Program-made: the position numbers and the translations under genes
Notes under the pieces: generated by a model
What the model was told of the DNA's origin: nothing
Database searches by the model: none
Seen by the model: the letters and a program-made list of their open reading frames with translations, nothing else
NCBI RefSeq assembly: GCF_024713945.1
Contig: NC_134684.1
Location: 1,903,001-1,967,000, forward strand
Reading direction: 5' to 3'
DNA: 64,000 nucleotides
Source: Dermatophagoides farinae
Taxonomy: Eukaryota; Arthropoda; Arachnida; Sarcoptiformes; Pyroglyphidae
Shown: in pieces, positions 1 to 10,308 of the stretch
How the letters are laid out: the number at the start of each line of letters is the position of its first letter
Position numbering within the stretch: the first letter of the stretch is position 1

Positions 1-1273
1 GACGGAATGACCATATTTTGATGGAATGATCGATTGATACTGAAACAAATAAAGAACGTGACCTATGGAAATCGATGGCCAACACTTCATCACGATGACC
101 TTGTACTCCACCGAATATTGCAATCAATGTATTCGTAGCAAGATTCCATAGACGAATACCAGAATCTTTTGATGCGGACAGCAATAATGATGGATCACGA
201 GGACAAATCTTGAGATCATTGATGGCAGCACCATGGCCATATAGAGTCTTCGATTCACATTGTCGCCGTACGTCAATGATACGGATAACGCCACGTTCAC
301 CACCAACACATAGATACGGATGATCTGGACGTTGATAATCATGTGACCAGCAACAACAGTAATACGAATCATTACTGTCAGTATGAGCGAACAACGGTTG
401 TAAACCATTACGATTCGATTGTTGCTCGATCGTTGATAAACATCGATACACAATGAGCAATGATTGACCACAAACGGCGAAAACATTATCCGGATAGCTA
501 AAAGAATTAAATGCCAGACCATACATTACTGGAAATGTTGGATCATATTGTGATGAATTTAATTTTAACATCAATGATGAGCTACAATCAATGAGGAATT
601 TATCCGTGCTCAATTTGGTAGCCATTGCTTTCTCGTTCATTGTCGTTAAATTAGGAGAAGTTTGTTTAGCGTTTTTATTTTTGGCTCTTTGTTTGAGCGA
701 TGGCTTAGAACTAGTTGCCTGTTTCGATGTTGACTGTTGTTGTTGTCTTCGTGTAGACCGAGTGTTTATTCGTTCATTTTCATCTTCATTTTCGCCATCG
801 GTCATAGATGTATCACTATGGGAATATTCGCCTGGCCAATGGTTATAATTGATTGCAAAAGAATCTTTGTTGAAATCGAGAAATGATCTGACGAATTGAG
901 TCAATGTTTCCAACTTGTCATTTTTCCATGCTTCAGAATCGTCTTCATCAGCATCACTATCATCTTCAAACGAATGGTCACAGCTTACCGTTTGTGACAA
1001 AAGTTGCAAAATTTTTCGAGCCATTTCAGGTAATTGATGATGGGTCCACAAATCAGTCGGTTGATGATTACCATCAGTGACATTTTTTGGTTGAAACTTT
1101 AATGAACTAAGTCGATCCAAGAGGAACCGTTGAGCAGACTGGATGGAGTCAATTTTTTCATCACCATCATTAAATGGACCATCATTACATTGGTCAGTTT
1201 CTTGTTTGATTTCGCAGACATTTTCCGACATTATTTTTTGATCATTTTCACATGAATGGGCAAGATTCGACAT
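1..1273 (-). CDS. EED: Polycomb PRC2 subunit EED / extra sex combs (3' end outside window)
   Basis: EED is the WD40 propeller of Polycomb repressive complex 2; it binds H3K27me3 and activates the EZH2 methyltransferase in the nucleus. I translated the minus strand from the ATG at 1273-1271: 424 codons stay open to the left edge with no intron. The first ~230 residues are acidic, Ser/Gln- and Lys-rich, longer than the N-terminal tail of vertebrate EED. After that the match is clear: GVIRIIDV, YGHGAAINDLK, PRDPSLLLSASKD, LWNLATNTLIAIFGG, GHRDEV and DHSIKIWSF follow the EED order. The Phe of YGLAFN and the Tyr of SYYCCCW align with two aromatic-cage residues that read trimethyl-lysine (family knowledge). 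The C-terminal blades lie outside the window. A second in-frame ATG at 1231-1229 is a possible start. The gene is divergent from the POT1-like gene. Confidence 0.9.
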   Translation of the reverse strand, partial: MSNLAHSCENDQKIMSENVCEIKQETDQCNDGPFNDGDEKIDSIQSAQRFLLDRLSSLKFQPKNVTDGNHQPTDLWTHHQLPEMARKILQLLSQTVSCDHSFEDDSDADEDDSEAWKNDKLETLTQFVRSFLDFNKDSFAINYNHWPGEYSHSDTSMTDGENEDENERINTRSTRRQQQQSTSKQATSSKPSLKQRAKNKNAKQTSPNLTTMNEKAMATKLSTDKFLIDCSSSLMLKLNSSQYDPTFPVMYGLAFNSFSYPDNVFAVCGQSLLIVYRCLSTIEQQSNRNGLQPLFAHTDSNDSYYCCCWSHDYQRPDHPYLCVGGERGVIRIIDVRRQCESKTLYGHGAAINDLKICPRDPSLLLSASKDSGIRLWNLATNTLIAIFGGVQGHRDEVLAIDFHRSRSLFVSVSIDHSIKIWSFR

Positions 1274-1443
1274 GCCCGAAATCAAATTTTATTATGGTAA
1301 AACAAAATTAATCCCGAAGAATTTTGCAACAAGCAGTCCAATTCATAATATACGTATCGTCCACAGTGTGTGTTATTTTATATTTTTCATCGAATTTGTT
1401 GATCGATTGCCTCATTCAATCTTGATTGCTCGTTCGATACAGA
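1274..1443. promoter_or_regulatory. Shared divergent promoter region of EED and the POT1-like gene
   Basis: Only 170 bp separate the minus-strand EED start codon (1273) from the plus-strand ATG at 1444. Both 5' UTRs and core promoters must lie here or overlap, so a bidirectional promoter is inferred. I see no obvious TATA box position that settles a transcription start. Confidence 0.5.
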
Positions 1444-3914
1444 ATGTCAACTCATTTAGAATCAGAGTTGAAATCAAAATTGTTAAAACGAAAATATCGT
1501 TTGGAACAATCTAATTTGCCTGAATATCCGGCAAAATGTTCAACACCATCATCCGAACGATCATCATCACCAATATCTGAATGTCCATCATCATCATCTG
1601 TTTTGGTCGGATCGACAGCTAAAGAAGATAATAATTCAAAGCGTAAAAAATACGGTAATCAATTCAAACTATCATCATCATCAATTATAACAAATCCAAA
1701 GAATGATACGATTGTTGACCGACAACAACAAAGTGTTCGCTATGAATATATGAAATTAAAAGATGTACAGCGTTTGTTTCCATTAGCCTCTAAAAAGTTA
1801 GTTTCCATCTATGGCATAATTGTTTCATACACTGTAGATGGTATCATGATCATCAAAGATGAGACTGATCGACTACGTTTTTACCATAATTTGCCAATAA
1901 ACATTGTTACTTCTCGACTCACAACAACAATCGAAGCAGTAAACGCCGATGATAGTCCTTCAATTACCAACGAGAACGATGGTTTTTCATACAAAACTGG
2001 TGATATAATTCGCATTCATCGTTTGACATTAAATTGTAATTTCATGCATCGAGCTGTTCCTCGAAACGTTGTGGTAAGTCACATTTGTTTTAGTTTTGAT
2101 TCAGTTTTAATAAATTTCTTGAATTTCACTCCATAGATCTTTGAATCATTTACAGATGAGGAACAATTCAGACCGATCACAGTGGCAGAAAATCCCACTA
2201 TTGAAACCTATGATCTTAAACGAGTGGAAGAATTAAATAAGTGGCAGATTTTCAATTTATTGGAAACACCATTGATAAAATTACTGTCTAAAGAGCGAAA
2301 ATGTGATGTGATGAATGTAGCATTGCTCGTGTTAAACGTATTTGATTCCGAAAAACGAACTACTCTTTGTTGTTGGACACCATCATCGGAATTAGTGGCC
2401 GAACATCCTTGCCATCTATCAATGTCTTTCAAATGTATTGCTACCGTCATGGAACAGAATGAAGATTGCCATTCGTTCTCACATCGTATGATTAGTCGTC
2501 TTTATTACAAAAAGCAATTAATCTTCCTATTTATATTTGGTAAACACCGAAATCAAGCGATTAAATTTAAATGTGGTGATACGATAATTGTCTATGAAGT
2601 TGTTCGTAAACCGGATGAATTTTATCCTAGTCATTATTCATACATTCTATACGATAATTCTGCTTATGGCCAATGTATTCGTCGTGCTCATCCTAATTCA
2701 CTAATCGGTAATTATCATTTTTATTTCAAATACATCTCATTATTCTATTACTCTTGATTTATATAGCTAAACAGATGCATCAAAAGATGGAAGAATATGT
2801 AAAGAATCCGCCACAGATTTTAGAGATGGATCGATCCGATTTAGATCATACATTCGATGAATCTTTGGATCCACGACATGACTATATAAAGACCCTTAAA
2901 GAACATGAAACAGAACATGAGTCAGAATTGTTTAGCGAAAATCAATCTTCCAACAACATGGTAATTAATGAACAAAATGAATCAAGAGCGGAAAAAAATA
3001 AATCTGAATCATTCGATGTTGGATTACTTGATGATTCATTTGATGATTTTATTGATAACTTATCATATATATCAAATGAAACCTCTTCTAATCAAAATGT
3101 TGATTCAAGAATGAATCTTTCTCCTAAATCGTTGAAAGAAACAACGGAAATAATTATGGCACTTGATCCATGTCAATTATTCGATATCGATGACCAAGAT
3201 TTAGAAATCATTAATAAGCATCTGGAAATGAGACATACAAAACAACTCAACATAGAAAGAGCGGCAAAGAAAGACATTCCATTGTTCAATTCTATACAAC
3301 AAATAGAAGAATTACCCATTGGTAGTCGTGTTCGTCTCGAATCCGATCTTTATACCTTTTATGGCCAAACTCAGAAAGGTGAACAATTCTTCGATTCGAT
3401 TGATAGATTTCATTCATTCGTCACAGTAGTCATCTGCCAGAATGATAATCACGATGGACATAGCTGTGGATATCAATCTTCATTGGAAGAATATCATTCC
3501 ACCATTAATGAACCAACTGATGAAAGAATTGAACAACTTCGCTGTCCCGATTGTAATCAATTCACCTGCGAACTTTGCCTAGATTTGACCATCATACTGA
3601 ATGATTGTCATGAAAACCATCTCGAATGTCATTGGACTGGCTTACATTCTAATCGTTATTTTGGTTGTTCAACCAAAGATTTATATTCAATCGGCAATCA
3701 TCATCATCCAGCCAATAATAGACCATTGTTATTTGTAAGAATTAATGCCCTTCTTAAATATTTATGGAATGCATCTAGAATTTTAAGTGATAAAAATGTT
3801 CGACATGTCATATGGACATTAGCCTTATGTCGTTCTACACAATCGGAATCAGGAGTCGAATATCAAATCGAAGATGTTAAAGTATATAAATCGAAAAAAA
3901 TTTATCGAATCTAA
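1444..3914 (+). CDS. POT1: POT1-like telomere end-binding protein
   Basis: POT1 caps chromosome ends by binding the single-stranded telomeric G-overhang within shelterin. Exons are 1444-2073, 2137-2707 and 2767-3914; the 63- and 59-nt GT-AG introns restore frame and give 782 aa (human POT1 is 634). Residues ~99-225 resemble the Telo_bind OB fold: a strand pattern with SIYGIIVSYTVDG, then IKDETDRLRFY and KTGDIIRIHRL. Residues ~270-378 form a second OB-like region (LVLNVFDSEKRTTLCCW, FKCGDTIIVYEVVRK) followed by GQCIRRAHPNS, comparable to the segment after human OB2. A ~180-residue acidic Ser/Asn/Asp insert precedes a C-terminal domain starting near 585, with a CPDC...CELC cluster near 660-671 and a YQIEDVKVY end like that of human POT1. 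The start is the first ATG, shortly after an in-frame TTG. Assignment rests on pattern similarity only; another OB-fold protein (for example a CTC1 or RPA relative) is less likely. Confidence 0.7.
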
Positions 3915-3948
3915 AAAACAATGTCAATGTCAATTTAAAAGCAAGTTT

Positions 3949-3954
3949 TTTATT
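3949..3954 (-). terminator. Polyadenylation signal (AATAAA) for the NDK gene
   Basis: AATAAA on the minus strand lies 75 nt past the NDK stop codon, inside the 114-bp gap to the convergent POT1-like gene. Confidence 0.5.
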
Positions 3955-3992
3955 TCATTTGTTGTATGAAAAATCAATTATTTGAAAATCAT

Positions 3993-3998
3993 AATAAA
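3993..3998 (+). terminator. Polyadenylation signal (AATAAA) for the POT1-like gene
   Basis: AATAAA on the plus strand lies 79 nt after the POT1-like stop codon and just before the NDK stop, so the two convergent 3' UTRs probably overlap. Confidence 0.5.
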
Positions 3999-4028
3999 AA
4001 ATCAAACGATCTTCCAAAATCAGGATAA

Positions 4029-4559
4029 TTAGTTTTCATAAACCCATTCATATTGGGAAGGTTTATAGTCAACCAATTCTTCCGGTCGGAACCACAAATC
4101 GATTTCACGTTTGGCTGTTTCCACTGAATCACTGCCATGGATGATGTTTCTGTTTTGCCATATATCAATCAATTGTGTGACTAAATCAATTAAAGATTTA
4201 AGAGTATGTACTTACCGGCCAGTTTGAATGCAAAGATCACCACGAATGGTACCGGGTTTCGATTCGGCAGGATTTGTCTCTCCCAACATAACACGACCGG
4301 TTTTGACAGCATTCAATCCTTCCCAGACCATTGGTACGACTGGACCCATTTGCATGTATTTGATGAGACCAGGAAAAAATGGACGAGCAGCAAGATCGGC
4401 GTAATGTTTCTTAAGCAAATCTTCGGATGCCATCATGAATTTCATGGCAACCAATTTGAAACCTTTGGCTTCGAAACGTCGTATAATCTCTCCAACAATA
4501 CCGCGTTGAACAGCATCCGGTTTCAACATGATAAATGTTCGTTCAGTATTAGCCGACAT
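4029..4559 (-). CDS. NDK: Nucleoside diphosphate kinase (NDK/Nm23)
   Basis: The enzyme transfers the gamma phosphate of ATP to nucleoside diphosphates through a phospho-histidine and balances cytosolic NTP pools. Two exons, 4559-4216 and 4149-4029, are joined across a 66-nt intron with a GTAAGT donor, giving 154 aa, the usual length for a group I eukaryotic NDK. The N-terminus reads [17 protein letters not shown], followed by [38 protein letters not shown] and [16 protein letters not shown], all NDK signatures. The catalytic His is in [10 protein letters not shown], near residue 119, at the start of exon 2. The protein ends in EWVYEN. The start is the ATG at 4559-4557, which places MSANTERTF at the N-terminus as in the family. 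It is divergent from the zinc-finger gene and convergent with the POT1-like gene. Confidence 0.96.
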
Positions 4560-4889
4560 GTTGCAAATCGTTCCAACAAATAGTCGATTTTTCAATGTCA
4601 ATTAAAATCAAATGTGAATCCAAAGAGAAGGACAATTGTACTGAGCCTTTTATGCTTGCTGCAACGTGCTTGGCTTCTCATTTTCTGCTTATAAATTATC
4701 ATTGTGACTACTTTAACGTAATGACACGTCACGTGCATACAAATGGTATCGTTCTTTGTGGACGGTACTGTCAAAAATTTTGTTTTCGAATCTCATTTTT
4801 TTTATTTTATTTTTGTTATTATATTATTCTCATCTATTTTCTTGAAGAAATTTCATTTGCCTGTAAATGTAAATAAACATATATGATAT
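4560..4889. promoter_or_regulatory. Divergent intergenic region between NDK and the zinc-finger gene
   Basis: These 330 bp hold both 5' flanks. A CACGTCACGTGCAT stretch around 4725-4738 contains a CACGTG E-box (4731-4736); this motif is seen directly, its use is inference. I see no coding sequence. Confidence 0.4.
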
Positions 4890-7774
4890 ATGATGATTAA
4901 AGCATCATCATCAAAGCAAATTTTACCTCAAAATCAATGTGATGGCATGCCATTATCATTGGCCGATCGACTATTTGAATATCGATGTCAATTGGACCTT
5001 GCTAATGAAGTGATTAAATTATTGGAACAACAACGATCATTATATCGTTCACATTTTAAACAATGTAAATGTCATTTGAACAATTCCGATCAACAGCAAC
5101 AAACTGAATGGCAAATGGATAGCTTACGTCAAATTGATGATCAATTGGAAACGCTGTATCGAAAACGATATGATCCCCAAACAGCATCATCTTGTCTTGT
5201 TAGTGATTCCTCCATGAAATATTCAATGGTGGATTTAACCAATAGTTGGCTAGACAAAACAAAGTCTAGGATGTTAGGAATTGATATGAAAACATGTATG
5301 TAAATTTTATGATGGACTTTCTGAAACTTTGATTCCCGATTCATTAACAGTTTTGACGCAGCAATCAGCATCTTCAACAGATTCACCTACTGACCGAAAA
5401 CAACAGATAAAATCGAAATCTGGTCGTTACCGACGTCGATTCAAATGCTCGGTAGATAAAAAATGTCGTTTTGTTAGTCTTACCGAAACAGGGCTTCTTC
5501 GACATCAGATCGAACATCGCCGCGAGAAATTCCTGCAACTCATTCAACCATACGGATTAACATTGGCGATAGATAGTTGCAAAGTGATAGAAATTAAAGA
5601 CAGCAGCCAAACATACGAATATGGCGATATAATAACATCAGGGCAATGTTCTTTTCCGTTTTGTACATTCAGGTTTTCAATCACCAATCCTGATTGGAGA
5701 TCAAAATTGTCCCAACATTTTGAGCAGCAGCATTTGTCCGCTTACATAATGCATCCATGCTTTATGTGCCGAAGAATGTTTGAGAACAGAGACGATTTGC
5801 AAAACCATTTTAGTTTTTCGTCCATTTGCTCATCCTCAAATCAGCAACCCGAACAGCCAGTGGATGATCCACCAATTCTATTAAACTTTGATTCATATGA
5901 ATTAAAATCTAAACATCCAGCAATACCCAGCCAACAACTAGATGCAATTGAAAACGAAACAGAAGGTGCTTTCGATGATGACGCTACTGCTTCAATGAAT
6001 GATTTAATCCATGGTCTTGATGATAACATTGGTCTAGAGGTTTTTATTGAGAATACCGCTAAACCTAATAATGTCGAGCCAAGCAATACGGATGGATTGA
6101 ATTTGGATCAATTTTTTGATCATCTCGAATCTACTCCACAGCAAACAATGGATTCGGTTGAAAATCAATCTAATAAGGATGAAAACATTTCATTGCAAGT
6201 ATTAGCTTCTGATTATAATTTTTGTGATGATCGTGACCATACCTATAATATCGGTGGACCTCCACCACCAATAACAACCGCATCATCACTTGTCGATGAT
6301 CATGATGATTATACTAAGAACATTAATAATCAATATCCGATTCTGTTTGAAGCTTCAGCGTCAAAATCGGCTGATTCGTCCCCGAAAATTTCCACCACTT
6401 CTGCAATTGAACAACAAATATCATCGAACGAATTGACTGTCCTTGAAGATAAAAGCGATGATGAGCAGCAATTGAAACAATTATCCAATCTTTACATATT
6501 TGAATGTACAAATTGTTCATATAGCTTTCAATCAGAACGAGAATTCTCATTACATAATTACATCGTGCACAAAATACCTTCATATAATTGTGGTCGATGT
6601 GATTATGTAACACAGGATACAGAAAAATATAACCGTCATGTTCAACTGCATGATAAAAATGAACGCAACAACAAAACTGGTTGTATCTCAGAATTGTCGA
6701 TATGTGCCTTTATGTTCCGAATCATTTGCATCAGAATTCGATCTCCAACAACACTTACACGATGACCATCAGACTTATCGGTGCCATCATTGTGATCTAG
6801 TAGTCATGAATCGATTTGTTCTTCGATCGCATATGCAATCATTCCATGCGGATTCTGTAAAAAAATGTCCTGTTTGTCCTTACAAAACATTCGATCCTAT
6901 TTTATACGATAAGCATTGTGACCGCCATAATCAATCAAAATGTTGTACATATCCTGGATGTACAGATGAATTTGCCAATTTGGATAGTCTTGAGGCACAT
7001 GTGAATCGATTTCATCGATTCACTAAACCCTTTAAATGTGATGAATGTTCTCAACAATTCTATTCATCACGTACACGCAATAAACATCTTATCGATGTAC
7101 ACAAAAGATTCTTGTACAGGTAGGTAACCATCTATTTATAGTGTATTTTATTTCAATTATGAATTTTTTCGTTTAGTTGTGACCAGTGTTCATTCCGAAC
7201 CAACAATAAATCAGTGTTGAAAAAACATGTACAATGTCATTCATCTGTGAAACCATTCGAATGCCAAGAACAAGGTTGTTATCGTCGATTTCGTTCTCGT
7301 TATCAATTGTCATCACATCAACTACATCGTCATTGTCAGCGAAAAGATTTTCCTTGCACTCGTAAGGGATGTGAACGGCAATTCAAAACAAATGCACAAC
7401 TTAGGCAACATTTGCGTACGGCACATCCTGTAGATGAAAATCCGATAAATTCAGAATCATCACCTCCACCAGTTGATGTTGACGGTAATTCAGAAGAAGT
7501 CCCTACCAAAATCATTGATGGTACCCCAAAAAAGCCGAGCATACAATTTTATGTATTTGGTGGCGGTAGCTTACAAGTTTCAACCGCCCAACCTCACCAC
7601 TCATCTATAAACACTGCCATCAAATCATCAGTATCAAGCCATCGTCTTAGTTCTAGCAACAAACATTCGATCATCACAGGACGTTCATTAATAAAATCTA
7701 ACATGGCACGAGAATCGACATCCATATTAACAACGACGATCACTGCAATCGATGAGAATGATGTGGAAAAATAA
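4890..7774 (+). CDS. Multi-C2H2 zinc-finger protein (with a frame discontinuity)
   Basis: A predicted nuclear DNA-binding protein of unrecognised identity. Exons: 4890-5295, 5351 to about 6651, then to 7119, and 7177-7774. The 55-nt (5296-5350) and 57-nt (7120-7176) introns have GT-AG ends and keep frame. The N-terminal ~130 residues look helical and may form a coiled coil (ANEVIKLLEQQRSLYRSH, QIDDQLETLYRKRY). About 13 C2H2 fingers follow: a group of three near 5440-5830, a ~200-residue acidic Ser/Asp-rich linker, then a run from 6500 to 7430 including FECTNCSYSF, YNCGRCDYV, YRCHHCDLV, FKCDECSQQF, SCDQCSFRTN and FPCTRKGCERQF. Between 6652 and 6694 the reading frame shifts by +1 with no convincing intron, while fingers on both sides are intact. 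The tail is Ser/Thr/Pro-rich. Some HINFP-like finger spacing is present, but orthology cannot be claimed. Confidence 0.8.
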
Positions 7775-7787
7775 ATGTAAACAGGTA

Positions 7788-7793
7788 AATAAA
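7788..7793 (+). terminator. Polyadenylation signal (AATAAA) downstream of the zinc-finger gene
   Basis: AATAAA begins 14 nt after the stop codon; another AATAAA overlaps the stop itself at 7770-7775. Either could serve, giving a very short 3' UTR that faces the convergent secreted-protein gene. Confidence 0.45.
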
Positions 7794-7825
7794 TAACACT
7801 TTGTTTATGTGTTTGTATGTAGTTT

Positions 7826-7831
7826 TTATTA
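7826..7831 (-). terminator. Polyadenylation signal (AATAAA) for the low-complexity secreted protein
   Basis: The minus-strand AATAAA lies 75 nt beyond the stop codon at 7908-7906. Confidence 0.4.
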
Positions 7832-7905
7832 ATGTTGAGGAATGCTTACACAGATGAGATTGAAAGATACGAGCCAAACAATAGGGATTTATGACAAAAT
7901 ATGAA

Positions 7906-8910
7906 TTAAACAAATGCGAATGGTGCATAGGAAGATGGATGATATAAAGCAGCGGCAGCCGCTGCTACAGGTGAGAATGCTTCAGTTGCTGTCGTAACCA
8001 ATGGTGATGCTGGTCGCGGATGTGCCGCTGCTGCTGTATATGCTGCCGCTTGTTGTAAAGCTTCTTGGTAGGCTGCTGCTGCCATAAGATTGTATAATGT
8101 GGCTCCCGGTGTCATTGCCAATGGATGCTGCTGATGTTGATGATGATTGGTGCTTGGCACTTGGTTTTGAATTAATCGATGAGCCTGTTGATCTGGTGAA
8201 TTCGCTGATGCTAACAACATCTGTAGATATGGATTCGATGCTGAAGTCATCATTGGATCAGATTCTTGACCACCGTTGCTGTTGCTTGACTCTGAGTCGT
8301 CCATGTCCGATGATCCGGAGATACGAGCTCCACTTGAACTGGCAGCTGCTGGAGCCGATGCAGATAACGCTGGACTTGCAGCAACCAATGATTGGTATGC
8401 AGTTGAAAGGCCATCAACAATAGGTCGACGGTATTGGTATACTATCCGTATTACAGATGGTATGAGTAACATCTGAGTTCGATGCTGCCGTAATCGAAAC
8501 ATTAGATTGCCGATCATTGTTCGAAATGGATACGGATTCGGTACGCCATTGGCCGATGTCGTTGACATGAATGTTGACATCAATGGCTTCAATAATGCTC
8601 CAGTACTCGATGATGATGAGCCACTGTTTATTGTATTTACAGAATTCATGCTGCTGCCACTAGGCTTACCATTTAGACTTTGACTACTGGTTGATGATGA
8701 ACCTGATGTTGGATTTTGTTTCAGTTGGGCCATTGAAGAAGATGATTTCTCCATGCTTGAACCCTTAACCATGACCATCGATTGGACTATGGATAAGGCT
8801 AAGATGAGAATTATGATTTTGGTCGAGATTGATTTGGCCATCAGTTGCAAATAGGTGCTTCTGTTGGTCACTATCGACGATTGTGATGATCGACTTGAAC
8901 GAACTAACAT
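7906..8910 (-). CDS. Hypothetical secreted Ser/Ala/Gln-rich protein
   Basis: No family recognised. The reading frame is open from the ATG at 8910 (334 aa), but the ATG at 8841-8839 is the more convincing start (311 aa): it places a hydrophobic stretch, IIILILALSIVQSMVMV, directly at the N-terminus as a signal peptide. The mature part begins Ser/Thr/Asn-rich, then has a more ordered segment (NPYPFRTMIGNLMFRLRQHR, then LLIPSVIRIVYQYRRPIVDGL) that could be an amphipathic or structured core. The second half is rich in Ala, Ser, Gln and His, with Ala runs in YNLMAAAAYQEALQQAAAY and SPVAAAAAALYHP and a C-terminal SSYAPFAFV. A cuticular, silk-like or other extracellular-matrix role would fit the composition, but that is inference. 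No intron is needed. Confidence 0.65.
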   Translation of the reverse strand: MLVRSSRSSQSSIVTNRSTYLQLMAKSISTKIIILILALSIVQSMVMVKGSSMEKSSSSMAQLKQNPTSGSSSTSSQSLNGKPSGSSMNSVNTINSGSSSSSTGALLKPLMSTFMSTTSANGVPNPYPFRTMIGNLMFRLRQHRTQMLLIPSVIRIVYQYRRPIVDGLSTAYQSLVAASPALSASAPAAASSSGARISGSSDMDDSESSNSNGGQESDPMMTSASNPYLQMLLASANSPDQQAHRLIQNQVPSTNHHQHQQHPLAMTPGATLYNLMAAAAYQEALQQAAAYTAAAAHPRPASPLVTTATEAFSPVAAAAAALYHPSSYAPFAFV

Positions 8911-8941
8911 AATGAGATCACACAACTAACGATAACTGAGC

Positions 8942-10308
8942 TATGATAATAACGAGTAAATGTCCACCGGAGATACATACACTTTACTTTAAACCAGGTG
9001 ATTTCTCTTTGATGATGATCCACAATGAATTATCAACCACTGTCAAGGTTTGCCTATTTGCGCCAGATTCAAAAAAAAAAAAAAATGACTTGAGAGTGGA
9101 GCCATCCGACCGAAAGCAAGAGAGGGAAAGAGAGAGAGAGAGAGAGAAAAAAAAAGATAGTGAACAATGTCATGAAAATTGTATCTTTGCTCTGGTTATG
9201 CTGCTGTAGTTATTTTGATTGAGAGTAGTTGAATTGTTCGGGTCGTGTGTCAGTGTCATTGAATGTATGTGACAATCGGTATTCATAATTCTGAACTATA
9301 ATAATAATGATGATGATGATATAGTCGCTGTCATTATGAGTTGATCCATATTATGGGGCTATTATGTCATTGTTTTGACATTTATCCTGATCTTCATTCA
9401 TAATGATGATGATGATGATGATGATCGTTGAGCTCGACAGCACTCGTTCATTTCACGGCTTCTTGACAAATGTCAATTCATCATCATTCGTTCGTTCGTT
9501 CATTTATTTGAGAGTAGTCAAACAAATATTAATGTCTCTTTCAACCGGATCGTTTACATATTATGTAGAGTTTGGTTTAGATCTATATGTCAACAAATAA
9601 ATCTGATCCAAAACGAATCATAATGATGATGATGATGATGATGAACAATGGACGAATCAATAACAATGAAAACTTCATGAATGAATGAGGCGAACAAAAT
9701 TGTCGCCTTCTTTCAATATGTCTTAATAATGGAGCGAGAGAGATAGAGAGAGAGAGTTGAAAATGTATGAAGCCAAAAATAAATATTACCTAGGGAAAAT
9801 GGCATGACGTTGATTATTGATCCAACTTGTAGGTGAAAGCAGAGATCATTATCGCACAGCATTAGATCATTTAAATTTAGTATAAACAAAAAAAATCTGA
9901 ACAAAAAGAAAACGATTTTAAATATGACGCTCTTGGCGTCGAATCGATTTCGGTCCAACCATGTGAACACATACAGAGAGGAAGAGAGAGTTATGATGGC
10001 CATTCTAATTTGAATTGAACATCCATTGTCTGTAAAATTGTCGATTTATTTGTTTGTTTGTTTGTTTCTTTATGCATTTCATTATTATTCATAATGAAAA
10101 ATGGCCAATTCGCTTTCTACATTTGAAATGGGGCCAGAATAATTCGTGAATACATTAATGGATCATCATCGAAGCATGGAGCTAATGATTACTGTCCATC
10201 TCATGAAGCTATTGGTCAAGAAGCAAAAAATAAAAAATTTGACAAGACAACCTGTCTCTTTCGATGGTTGATGCATGACAATGAATCATTTGGTTATGAA
10301 TAATGAGA
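8942..10308. other. Intergenic, simple-repeat rich, no gene seen
   Basis: AT-rich DNA between the secreted-protein gene and the chemoreceptor-like gene. It holds an (AG)n tract near 9129-9147, ATG-repeat tracts at 9403-9425 and near 9622-9643, and TTTG repeats near 10048-10066. Short open frames here have low-complexity translations and no family signal. Confidence 0.6.

Noticed and set aside
124..522. Open frame of 132 codons on the minus strand
   Set aside because: It is a shadow of the EED coding sequence in another frame and has no family features.
8097..8476. Plus-strand open frames over the secreted-protein gene
   Set aside because: Antisense shadows of the 7906-8910 coding region; composition follows its complement.
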